Positions 1 through 5,380 of a stretch of 6,595 nt of DNA are shown here, one piece after another. This DNA is from an uncultured Dialister sp. (GTDB lineage: Bacteria > Bacillota > Negativicutes > Veillonellales > Dialisteraceae). The stretch is taken from contig NZ_UPZP01000114.1 of assembly GCF_900538805.1 (NCBI RefSeq), forward strand, positions 1 through 6,595, in the 5' to 3' direction. Positions within the stretch are counted from its first letter, which is position 1, and each line of letters starts with the position of its first letter. Under the pieces are notes generated by a model, which was not told where the DNA came from, did no database searches, and was given only the letters and a program-made list of their open reading frames with translations. The position numbers were made by a program, and so were the translations under genes.

Positions 1-167
1 CTAGGGAAGCACTGATTAATTCGCAGAATCGAATTTCATATGTATTTTTATCCAATGCTGCGTCATAAGTCTCCTTAAATAGCTTGCTATTCGCGTCGAC
101 TTATTCCTTGCGTTGGATAAAAATCCAAGAATGAAATCCGATAACGATTTAATCAGCGCTTCCCTAG
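1..167. mobile_element. MITE-like near-palindromic element with CTAG ends
   Basis: The whole segment is an imperfect inverted repeat. The outer 19 bases read CTAGGGAAGCACTGATTAA on the left, and the right end (149-167) is its reverse complement with one mismatch. Further matching blocks lie inside both arms: TTTTTATCCAA, ATAAGTC and, at the centre, AATAGC/GCTATT. There is no transposase-sized open frame, so it would be non-autonomous. The outermost CTAG on both sides may be a 4-bp target duplication; YTAR-type 4-bp targets are known for part of the IS5 family, but that link is inference. It sits 24 bp past the stop of the Fur-family gene, which has no other visible terminator, so the palindrome may also end that transcript. 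The left edge coincides with the window edge, so more sequence could lie outside. Confidence 0.7.
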
Positions 168-191
168 AAACGCTGTCTTTTTCTATCCCAT

Positions 192-644
192 TTACAGTTC
201 TATTTTTCCTTTGTGTTCCCTGGCTTTTCCGGAAGCCCGGCAGTCTTTGCAGTAGCCGTAGATTTCTACCTTCGGCTCCGCCACTTCAAAGCCGTATTCG
301 CTGTCCATGTGTTCTTTATATCCCTTTTCCAGGTCCACGTCCACCGGAAATACGCGGTGGCAGGACAGGCAGATGGCATAATGCACCGGCGTGTCATGGG
401 CGTATTCGTAGCGGGTAAGGCCGTCGGACATGGTGGTGGAACGGAAGAGAAGCCCCTTTTCCGCCAGGGCTTCGCAGTTCCGATAGACCGTGGACAGGCT
501 GAGGCGGGTATCCTTGCCCCGCACCGATTCATAGACTTCCCCCGCCGTGAGGGGCAGGCTCTTTTCCAGGACTTTCAAAATCATAATCCGCGCTTTCGTC
601 CTTTTCATGTGCTTCTTTACCAGAATATCTTCCAAACTTGCCAT
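192..644 (-). CDS. Fur-family transcriptional regulator with atypical metal site
   Basis: This 150-residue cytoplasmic repressor has the usual Fur-family length. The N-terminal winged helix covers about residues 15-82, with a recognition-helix region around 48-66 (LSLSTVYRNCEALAEKGLL). The C-terminal dimerisation domain carries two CxxC pairs, C92/C95 and C132/C135, the structural zinc site seen in PerR, Zur and many Fur proteins. The regulatory site looks degenerate. The positions matching PerR H91 and H93 (5 and 3 residues before the first CxxC) are Val87 and Tyr89, with one shifted His88, and the PerR H37 position is Pro31. Classical PerR peroxide chemistry is therefore unlikely, and the sensed signal cannot be named. 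The start at 644 is supported by AAGGAG at 651-656. The gene is monocistronic and probably represses itself through the palindrome at 675-698. Fur family is certain; the subfamily is open. Confidence 0.95.
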   Translation of the reverse strand: MASLEDILVKKHMKRTKARIMILKVLEKSLPLTAGEVYESVRGKDTRLSLSTVYRNCEALAEKGLLFRSTTMSDGLTRYEYAHDTPVHYAICLSCHRVFPVDVDLEKGYKEHMDSEYGFEVAEPKVEIYGYCKDCRASGKAREHKGKIEL

Positions 645-674
645 AGCCTTCTCCTTATGATTTTTCGTTCCTTT

Positions 675-728
675 GAATACATAGTATACTATATATTCGA
701 TTATATGGGATTTTCTCTATCCAGTCAA
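675..728 (-). promoter_or_regulatory. Promoter and 24-bp palindromic operator of the Fur-family gene
   Basis: Read on the minus strand, TTGACT (723-728) and TATAAT (700-705) are separated by exactly 17 bp, a near-consensus housekeeping promoter. Immediately downstream, 675-698 is a 24-bp inverted repeat: the half-sites GAATACATAGTA and TACTATATATTC match at 11 of 12 positions. It covers the expected transcription start near 693, the classic place for autorepression. The symmetry axis falls between two bases (686/687), unlike the odd-spaced 7-1-7 Fur and PerR boxes. Confidence 0.85.
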
Positions 729-757
729 GAGAAAATTCTATGGAACCGTAAGGCGGA

Positions 758-801
758 TGGGGCTTCGCCCCAAGGGTTCAGAAGGTTTAAAGGGTTCAAG
801 G
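758..801. repeat. Hairpin plus GGTTCARAR array A
   Basis: TGGGGC-TTC-GCCCCA (758-772) is a perfect 6-bp stem with a 3-base loop. It is followed two bases later by three 9-bp units, GGTTCAGAA, GGTTTAAAG and GGTTCAAGG (775-801). The same order, perfect hairpin then GGTTCARAR units, recurs at 950, 6287 and 6530. The array is slightly decayed compared with the other three. Confidence 0.75.
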
Positions 802-813
802 GGGGAAGGGTGA

Positions 814-871
814 CGGGGCCCTGCCCCGAGGGTTCTTAAGGTTCTTAGGTTTGACGGCGCCTGCGGCGCCG
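814..871. repeat. Two hairpin slots joined by a GGTTCTTAR doublet
   Basis: CGGGGC-CCT-GCCCCG (814-828) is followed by AG, then the doublet GGTTCTTAA and GGTTCTTAG (831-848), then GTTTGA and the hairpin CGGCGCC-TGC-GGCGCCG (855-871) leading into AGGGTTG. In the related islands at 3629 and 6446 the two GGTTCTTAR units are separated by an extra hairpin that is absent here. Stems are perfect and differ from those in the other islands. Confidence 0.75.
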
Positions 872-881
872 AGGGTTGTGG

Positions 882-927
882 ATTGCCGCTGACGCGGCAA
901 TGCTTATAAAAAGCTGCCTGCGGCAGC
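882..927. repeat. Two further perfect hairpins in the repeat mosaic
   Basis: ATTGCCGC-TGAC-GCGGCAAT (882-901) is an 8-bp stem with a 4-base loop, and GCTGCC-TGC-GGCAGC (913-927) a 6-bp stem with a 3-base loop. Neither is followed by a T-tract, so they are not canonical intrinsic terminators. Confidence 0.65.
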
Positions 928-949
928 CTTGGTGGGCGCCTTTTTGGAC

Positions 950-1005
950 ACGCCCTTTGGGCGTAAGGGTTCAGAAGGTTCAAAAGGTTCAGAGGGTGGT
1001 AGTGG
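950..1005. repeat. Hairpin plus GGTTCARAR array B
   Basis: ACGCCC-TTT-GGGCGT (950-964) precedes three 9-bp units GGTTCAGAA, GGTTCAAAA and GGTTCAGAG (968-994), capped by GGTGGTAGTGG (995-1005), a variant of the GGTTGTGGTGG cap seen at 6343 and 6585. The flank TTTGGAC before the hairpin is also found before the hairpin at 6530, where the stem sequence differs. Confidence 0.8.
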
Positions 1006-1058
1006 GCGCCCTTCAGCGCCAGTTTTGATTAAAACCTTTACAACCGCCCTGGCGGGCG

Positions 1059-1352
1059 GGGAAAACAGGCAAACCGGGCCTGTGGCCCGATGGAAATGCA
1101 CCCCTATCCCCGCCTGCGGCGGTACTTCCCTCGGAGGGGGAAGTTTGCTCTGCGCTTACCGTCCAGTTTCATAAGTTGCACAAAAGATAGCGCCGCTAGA
1201 ATCTCCCCCTCCGGGGTGGCAAAGGAACTGGATTCGTAGGGGAGCAAAGCGACCTGAGAATCCAGTGACATGCTTTCCCGTGGAGAGACGCCGCCAGAGG
1301 CGGCAGAAGGGGTGCATTTCCACGGGCGCTAGCCCGGTTGTACGGTTTTCCC
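1059..1352. repeat. Composite long inverted repeat of about 290 bp
   Basis: The left arm (1059-1105) contains GGGAAAAC, AACCGGGC, GCCCG and TGGAAATGCACCCCT in order. The right arm (1308-1352) contains the same blocks in inverted order: AGGGGTGCATTTCCA, CGGGC, GCCCGGTT, GTTTTCCC. Inside the arms are the hairpins CCGCC-TGC-GGCGG (1110-1122) and GCCGCC-AGA-GGCGGC (1290-1304). The central part holds copy 1 of the structured repeat. No gene is credible here; the open frames running through are low-complexity translations of repeats. It may be a decayed or non-autonomous mobile element or two abutting inverted modules. Confidence 0.6.
1206..1283 (+). repeat. Structured repeat, copy 1
   Basis: A CCCC-TCC-GGGG hairpin (1206-1216) leads into GGTGGCAAAGGA and a perfect 9-bp stem, ACTGGATTC (1227-1235) with GAATCCAGT (1258-1266). 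Between the arms the + strand can form an inner hairpin: AGG with CCT, a tandem G-A pair (GA 1242-1243 opposite GA 1251-1252), then GC-AAA-GC. One extra G (1241) is unpaired. This core is shared with copies at 1421 and 3774, all in the same orientation. The G-A pairs exist only on this strand, so if it acts as RNA it is read left to right. I do not recognise it as a named family. Confidence 0.7.
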
Positions 1353-1403
1353 TCCGTAACTTCCATAAGCACCGGCTGCCCGAAATGCCCAACACCCATA
1401 GTG

Positions 1404-1514
1404 CCCCCAGCGGAGCTGGGGGTGGCAAGGGAACTGGATTCGTAGGGAGCCATAAGGCGACTGAGAATCCAGTGACATGCTTCCCACCGGGCAAGGTGGT
1501 GGCGCCAGCCACCA
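1404..1514 (+). repeat. Structured repeat, copy 2, with flanking hairpins
   Basis: CCCCCAGC-GGA-GCTGGGGG (1404-1422) is a perfect 8-bp hairpin. It overlaps the start of GGTGGCAAGGGA and is followed by the 9-bp stem ACTGGATTC (1433-1441) with GAATCCAGT (1465-1473). The inner hairpin here is AG/CT, tandem GA/GA, then GCC-ATAA-GGC, which is one pair longer than copy 1. The closing segment TTCCCACC (1481-1488) can pair back with the opening GGTGG. A downstream hairpin TGGTGGC-GCCA-GCCACCA (1497-1514) then leads to AAGGGGGTGC, as a different hairpin leads to AAGGGGTGC after copy 1. Confidence 0.7.
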
Positions 1515-1582
1515 AAGGGGGTGCCTCTGGAATGGTACAGGAAGCAGATGACACAATAAGATTCCCGTCTCAATCCCTTGTT

Positions 1583-1757
1583 TCCCCTTGAGGGGAACGC
1601 CACGTAGTGGCAAAGGGTGTACGAGGTCAAGCGCCGATGTGACACTCCACTGCCAGCCTGCCCGCCATTCGGCGGCCTGCTTAACCTCAGCGTATCTTTC
1701 CGTTTCTTACCCTCATACACCCCTTCTCCACTTCGTGGCCCTCTTCCCCTAAAGGGG
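1583..1757. repeat. Imperfect palindrome of about 175 bp
   Basis: Reading inward from the left, CCCCTTGAGGGGAA, GCCACGTAGTGG and GGGTGTACGAGG occur. Reading inward on the opposite strand from the right, CCCCTTTAGGGGAA, GCCACGAAGTGG and GGGGTGTATGAGG occur. The centre is CCGCC-ATTC-GGCGG (1662-1675). Because both arms are related, open frames on the two strands begin with similar peptides (MYEVKRRCDT and MYEGKKRKDT), an artefact of the symmetry. No transposase frame is present. Confidence 0.65.
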
Positions 1758-1812
1758 ACGCAAGATTTTTCGCTGCATATCCTCTTCGCCCGGCGGGGAA
1801 GCAGGTTCCCAG

Positions 1813-1850
1813 GTATAAAAAAACTCCCTTCCCGCGGGAAAGGAGTTTTT
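1813..1850 (-). terminator. Intrinsic terminator of the aldehyde dehydrogenase gene
   Basis: A strong hairpin, AAAACTCC and TTCCCGCGGGAA paired with GGAGTTTT with single-base bulges (about 1819-1850), lies 21 bp past the stop codon. On the minus strand it is followed by a run of seven T. It is symmetrical enough to work from both sides. Confidence 0.9.
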
Positions 1851-1870
1851 CTCAGCTTACATGGCCTGCA

Positions 1871-3358
1871 TTATTTAATGTCGTACATGCCGCTGACGCC
1901 TTCTTTGAGGTTGATGTAGATGTTCTTCATCTGGCTGTAGTGTTCGAGCATGACCTTATGGGTTTCTCTGCCGATGCCGGACTGTTTGTAGCCGCCGAAG
2001 GGGGCGCCTGCGGGGAGGTCGTTGTAGGTGTTGACCCACATACGGCCGGTACGAACGCCGCGGGCTACTTTAAGGGCGGTATTGATGTTCTTGGTGAAGA
2101 CGGCGCCGCCGAGGCCGTATACGCTGTCATTGGCCAGGGCGATGACTTCGTCGGCGGTTTTGAATTTCTGTACCACCACTACCGGTCCGAAGATTTCTTC
2201 CTGGCATACGCGGTCGCTGTTCTTGTCGGTGACAAGGATGGTGGGTTTCATGAAGAAGCCTTTGTCGCAGCCGTTTTCGGTGTATCTTTCGCCGCCGGTG
2301 ATGAGCTGGCAGCCTTCGTCAAGGCCGATCTGTACGTATTTCAGTACTTTATCCTGCTGGGATTTGTAAATCTGGGCGCCCAGCTGGGTTTCGGGGTCCG
2401 TGGGGTCGCCGATTTTAACGTTTTCAAAGGTAGCTTTCAGGTGTTTGATGAATTCGTCGAAAATGCCTTCCTGTACGAAGAGGCGGGAGCCTGCGCAGCA
2501 TACCTGGCCCTGGTTGAAGAGGATGCCTTTGCATGCGCCGTCTACGGCCTGGGCAAGGTCTGCGTCGTCGAATACGATGTTGGCAGATTTGCCGCCCAGT
2601 TCGAGGGTGACAGGGATGAGTTTGTCACAGGCAGCCTGGTATACGCCGTGGCCTACTTCGGTGGAGCCGGTGAAGGCCAGTTTGTCCAGGTCCGGGTGGT
2701 CAAGGAGCCACTGGCCGGATTTGGAGCCTTTGCCGGTGATGACGTTCAGCACGCCCTTCGGGAGGACGTCCTGGATGAGGCGGGTGAGTTCCATGAGGGA
2801 CAGGGATGTATGGGAGGACGGTTTAATGACGATGGTATTTCCTGCTGCCAGGGCGGGAGCCAGTTTCCAGCATGCCATGGTGAAGGGGAAGTTCCAGGGA
2901 ATGACCTGGCCTACCACACCTACCGGTTCATGGAGAATGAGGGAGAGGGTGTTGTCGTCGAGCATGGTGGCAGAGCCTTCCCATGCGCGGAGGCACCCTG
3001 CGAAGTAGCGGAAATGGTCGCTGCCCAGGGGAATGTCGGCAGCCTTGGTTTCACGGATGGGCTTGCCGTTGTCCAGTGTTTCCACCAGTGCCAGATGGTC
3101 TGCATTGGCATCGATAATGTCTGCAATTTTCAGCAGGATATTCTGTCTTTCGATGGGAGAGGTCTTGGACCAGGCGGGAAGGGCTGCTCTTGCCGCTTTC
3201 ACTGCTTTGTCCACGTCTTCTTTGGTTGCTTCTGCGAAATAAGCCAGGTGCTCGCCGTTTGCCGGATTGTGGGCGTCAAAGGTAGTGCCGTCAGAGGCGG
3301 GAACGAATTCGCCATTAATGAAGAGACCGTACTGTTCCTGAATGTCTGCTTTTGCCAT
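1871..3358 (-). CDS. NAD(P)-dependent aldehyde dehydrogenase
   Basis: This 495-residue cytosolic enzyme oxidises an aldehyde to the carboxylic acid with NAD(P)+ and has the standard length of the ALDH superfamily. Visible motifs in order: PWNFP with the oxyanion-hole Asn156; IKPSS with Lys179 for cofactor binding; FTGSTEVG (229-236), the Rossmann glycine turn; LELGG with the general-base Glu253; FNQGQVCCAGSR with catalytic Cys287 beside Cys288; and EEIFGP with Glu388. The active-site string resembles ALDH2-like and Bacillus DhaS-like enzymes, so acetaldehyde or another short aliphatic or aromatic aldehyde is plausible; the true substrate cannot be read from sequence. The start at 3358 is backed by AAGGAAGG at 3366-3373. 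It is monocistronic, with a terminator at 1813-1850 and promoter at 3531-3559. No key residue is missing. Confidence 0.97.
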   Translation of the reverse strand: MAKADIQEQYGLFINGEFVPASDGTTFDAHNPANGEHLAYFAEATKEDVDKAVKAARAALPAWSKTSPIERQNILLKIADIIDANADHLALVETLDNGKPIRETKAADIPLGSDHFRYFAGCLRAWEGSATMLDDNTLSLILHEPVGVVGQVIPWNFPFTMACWKLAPALAAGNTIVIKPSSHTSLSLMELTRLIQDVLPKGVLNVITGKGSKSGQWLLDHPDLDKLAFTGSTEVGHGVYQAACDKLIPVTLELGGKSANIVFDDADLAQAVDGACKGILFNQGQVCCAGSRLFVQEGIFDEFIKHLKATFENVKIGDPTDPETQLGAQIYKSQQDKVLKYVQIGLDEGCQLITGGERYTENGCDKGFFMKPTILVTDKNSDRVCQEEIFGPVVVVQKFKTADEVIALANDSVYGLGGAVFTKNINTALKVARGVRTGRMWVNTYNDLPAGAPFGGYKQSGIGRETHKVMLEHYSQMKNIYINLKEGVSGMYDIK

Positions 3359-3380
3359 AATAATACCTTCCTTTCAATCA

Positions 3381-3447
3381 CTTGCGGGGATAATCCCCTG
3401 TATGAGATGCTCCGCTGAAGTTTGTACGATATCCGGTGGTTCAGCGG
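3381..3447 (-). promoter_or_regulatory. Leader structures before the aldehyde dehydrogenase gene
   Basis: Two inverted repeats lie between the promoter and the ribosome binding site. One is the 13-bp palindrome GGGGATAATCCCC at about 3386-3398, close to the AAGGAAGG. The other is an 8-bp perfect stem, CCGCTGAA (3412-3419) with TTCAGCGG (3440-3447), around a 20-base loop. They could be an operator or RNA structures controlling translation. No known riboswitch class is recognised. Confidence 0.4.
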
Positions 3448-3515
3448 GATGTTTCTTTCAGCTGCGAAAAGAAATACAACCTTTCATACTGTTCGATGGT
3501 CACTTTCTTCTGCAT
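3441..3515 (-). CDS. Possible 24-residue leader peptide
   Basis: A short frame begins with MQKKVTIEQYERL and ends just before the 3412-3447 stem-loop, with its TGA inside the stem. The ATG lies only about 9 nt after the predicted transcription start and has no Shine-Dalgarno sequence, so translation would have to be near-leaderless. There is no run of one amino acid as in classical attenuators. It may equally be chance or the remnant of a longer gene. Confidence 0.25.
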   Translation of the reverse strand: MQKKVTIEQYERLYFFSQLKETSR

Positions 3516-3530
3516 GGGTGCTGTAGTCAT

Positions 3531-3559
3531 AGTATATCATGGCGGGGAAGAATATTCAA
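3531..3559 (-). promoter_or_regulatory. Promoter of the aldehyde dehydrogenase gene
   Basis: On the minus strand TTGAAT (3554-3559) and TATACT (3531-3536) are separated by exactly 17 bp. The predicted start near 3524 gives a leader of about 165 nt. The -10 region contains CATAGTATA (3528-3536 on the + strand), a 9-mer also present in the operator of the Fur-family gene. Confidence 0.8.
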
Positions 3560-3628
3560 GAGTATCGATAAGCATGATGGATGGTTTTCTATGCAGTTGG
3601 AAATGATTCAGGAGGTTGTGAATAAAAA

Positions 3629-3692
3629 GGTTCTTAAGATTAACCGGCTTTCAGCCGGAGGGTTCTTAGGTTTGACGGGCCCTTTGGGCCCG
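3629..3692. repeat. GGTTCTTAR module with two hairpin slots
   Basis: In order: GGTTCTTAA (3629), GATTAA, hairpin CCGGCT-TTC-AGCCGG (3644-3658), AG, GGTTCTTAG (3661), GTTTGA, hairpin CGGGCCC-TTT-GGGCCCG (3676-3692), then AGGG. It is the same architecture as at 6446-6507, with different stem sequences that stay perfectly paired. It lies directly upstream of the aldehyde dehydrogenase promoter. Confidence 0.8.
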
Positions 3693-3704
3693 AGGGCAGC
3701 GATG

Positions 3705-3748
3705 GCGGCTCCGCCGCAAATTAAGAAAAAAGGGGCGCGGCTTACGCG
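3705..3748. repeat. GCGGC hairpin and AAGGGGCGCGGCTT module
   Basis: GCGGC-TCC-GCCGC (3705-3717) is followed by an A-rich linker and GGGGCGCGGCTT. The same pair of modules occurs at 6353-6400, where the second hairpin is a perfect CGCGGC-TTC-GCCGCG. Here that hairpin is decayed to CGCG-GCTTA-CGCG. Confidence 0.6.
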
Positions 3749-3760
3749 TTTATTATTGTC

Positions 3761-3838
3761 CCACCGCTTGCGGGGTGGCAAGGGAACATGATTCGTAGGG
3801 GAGCACAAGCGACCTGAGAATCCAGTTTCCTTGCCACC
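3761..3838 (+). repeat. Structured repeat, copy 3
   Basis: A CCACC/GGTGG hairpin (about 3761-3778) overlaps GGTGGCAAGGGAA, whose outer stem is nearly perfect: 3774-3786 pairs with TTCCTTGCCACC (3827-3838) with one bulged base. The inner 9-bp stem of copies 1 and 2 is reduced to GATTC/GAATC, but the core AGG-G-GA-GC-ACAA-GC-GA-CCT (3797-3815) is intact. Copy 3 thus shows the outer stem best and copies 1 and 2 the inner stem. Confidence 0.7.
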
Positions 3839-3913
3839 TAAAAAGGAACGCAGGGGCGTTACGCGCTTTTCTTCCGGCCATACTCGTCATTCTCGCAAGG
3901 GGCAGGGGCTGTG

Positions 3914-3951
3914 AAATAAAAAAGAAGCCCCTTGGGAGGAGCTTCTTTTTA
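3914..3951 (-). terminator. Intrinsic terminator of the SLH porin gene
   Basis: A stem formed by AAAAAGAAGC (3919-3928) and GCTTCTTTTT (3941-3950) encloses a 12-base loop, 13 bp past the porin stop. On the minus strand it ends in six T. The flanking A and T runs make it potentially bidirectional. Confidence 0.9.
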
Positions 3952-3963
3952 TCTCAGAAGAGA

Positions 3964-5247
3964 TTAGAATACATAGTTCAGGGATACGGACCAGAGGTCG
4001 TCGTAATCCTTGTGGTCATCAGTCTTCACATCGAATGCATATTCAGCATGGAGTTTTACATTCTTCTGGAGAATTACATCGCCAGTAGCCAGCCAGTATT
4101 TAGCAGTGTTTACATCGTTAGCTGCATCGGTTGCTACCAGGGAAGCTGGAGCTACGTTGTAGGTGGTGTCGTCCAGGAAGGAGCCTTTTTCAGCATGGAT
4201 GTACTGAGCGCTCAGATCCCAGGTGCCCGGTTTCTTCCAGTTTACGCTGCCATAGCCAAGGCCTGCAGTCCAGGTGTAGGGGTCGCCTTTGTATTCGGTG
4301 TTCTTGTAGTAGTCACCGAATACTTTGAAATCTCCGCCAAGGCCGGCAGTGAGGCCTGCGCCGATGAGGCGTGCATCCAGGGAGTCCTTGCCGTCCAGGT
4401 ATTCTACGTCGTAGGAAATGCGGCCTGCGTCACCGTAGATACGGCCCAGGAACATTTCGTTATCGTTCTTCGAGTTGGTAGCTTCTTTACCAACCAGAAC
4501 CGGTTTGCCCAGTCTGCCACCGAAGAGACGGCCATATCCCAGGTCTACGTTTACGCCGCCCAGTTTAGCGGTAGCGATAGCACCGTCGAATTCATCATCG
4601 AATTCAATGCCGGTCTGGCCCAGGAAGAGGTCCTGACGGCCCAGGGTTACGCTGAAGTCATCGCCGAACTGATGGTTAACTTTCAGTTCTTCCATCCATA
4701 CGCTGCTGTTGGAATCAGCATCTTTGAAGTTCATGTCGTAACGGAGACGGCCAGTAGCAACGGTGCTGTCGTTCACCTGTGCCTTGGCGATAATCTTCAT
4801 ACGGCCATCCCATTTATCAGCAGCTTTGGTGGTAGCAATTCCATCATCATCAGCTGCATAGCTCTGGTTGAAACGCATACGAGCGTTGCCGGACCAGGCA
4901 ATGTTGCCCACTTTCTTTTCCAGGTTGGAAACGCGAACGCCCAGGTTTGCCAGTTCGTCAGCGTATTCGCCAGCCAGTTTGTCCAGAGTTGCACGCTGTT
5001 CAGCGTTCAGCTGGTCTTCTTTAGCCATGAGGCGGGCAATGATCTGAGCCAGTTCATAACGGGTAATGTTTCTTTCACCTTTGAAGGTGCCATCCGGATA
5101 ACCTTCTACAACGCCCTGGTCGGAGAGGTCGGAGACTGCCTGGTAAGCCCAGTCATCGGTGGAAACATCGGAGAATGGATTTGCGGCGAATGCGGAAACG
5201 CCAGCGGTGAGTGCAGCTGCAGCTGCGATTGCGAGAATCTTTTTCAT
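3964..5247 (-). CDS. OmpM-like SLH-domain outer-membrane porin
   Basis: This 427-residue precursor has an Ala-rich Sec signal peptide (about 1-22, cleavage near SAFA/A). One SLH domain follows at about 23-77, with FSDVSTDDWAYQAV, the central GYPDGTFKGERN and ITRYELAQIIARLM. A short coiled coil (77-113) ends in VSNLEKKV. The remainder is alternating amphipathic beta strands of a barrel, closing with SVSLNYVF and a terminal Phe typical of BamA substrates. In Negativicutes this family (OmpM, Mep45) forms channels and ties the outer membrane to polyamine-modified peptidoglycan through the SLH domain. I chose the internal Met at 5247 over an in-frame Met at 5274. CTCCTTT (5257-5263; AAAGGAG on the coding strand) sits 9 nt upstream of it, and the signal peptide starts there. 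The gene is monocistronic, with a terminator at 3914-3951. Abundant expression is expected, but no clear promoter was found. Confidence 0.95.
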   Translation of the reverse strand: MKKILAIAAAAALTAGVSAFAANPFSDVSTDDWAYQAVSDLSDQGVVEGYPDGTFKGERNITRYELAQIIARLMAKEDQLNAEQRATLDKLAGEYADELANLGVRVSNLEKKVGNIAWSGNARMRFNQSYAADDDGIATTKAADKWDGRMKIIAKAQVNDSTVATGRLRYDMNFKDADSNSSVWMEELKVNHQFGDDFSVTLGRQDLFLGQTGIEFDDEFDGAIATAKLGGVNVDLGYGRLFGGRLGKPVLVGKEATNSKNDNEMFLGRIYGDAGRISYDVEYLDGKDSLDARLIGAGLTAGLGGDFKVFGDYYKNTEYKGDPYTWTAGLGYGSVNWKKPGTWDLSAQYIHAEKGSFLDDTTYNVAPASLVATDAANDVNTAKYWLATGDVILQKNVKLHAEYAFDVKTDDHKDYDDLWSVSLNYVF

Positions 5248-5380
5248 AGTTCTTCGCTCCTTTGAAATAAACAATAGAGAAAACGGAGCCCTTTGTTTTT
5301 CAGGAGTTCAGATAGAAAGCCTCAGCGCGAGTGACCGTGTTTCCTCTGCCTGCTTTTTTCTCTTACTGTCCGTCCGCCCT

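Noticed and set aside
192..644. Naming the Fur-family gene perR, zur or fur
   Set aside because: The CxxC pairs are common to several subfamilies, and the residues that distinguish them are missing or shifted, so a symbol would be a guess.
882..927. Intrinsic terminators among the hairpins of the repeat mosaic
   Set aside because: The stems are strong, but none has a following T-tract on either strand, unlike the true terminators at 1813-1850 and 3914-3951.
929..1174. Open frame with KGSEGSKGSEGG, and mirror frames with EPFEPSEP-type repeats (also around 6089-6368)
   Set aside because: The 9-bp GGTTCARAR unit is a multiple of three, so any frame through it gives a low-complexity peptide. 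There is no ribosome binding site and the frames run through hairpins.
1156..1720. Frames of 94-174 residues on both strands
   Set aside because: They are translations of the structured repeats and palindromes. Pro-rich or Cys-rich strings recur wherever the repeats occur, and both strands encode similar peptides because of the inverted symmetry.
1940..3418. 492-residue frame opposite the aldehyde dehydrogenase gene
   Set aside because: It is a shadow in the antisense of a highly conserved enzyme gene, with no family motifs and no ribosome binding site.
4012..5265. 417-residue frame opposite the porin gene
   Set aside because: It is antisense to a gene with clear signal peptide, SLH domain and barrel; the predicted peptide has no recognisable domain.
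5248..5274. Longer porin start nine codons upstream
   Set aside because: It would put charged residues before the signal peptide and place the good AAAGGAG ribosome binding site inside the coding region.
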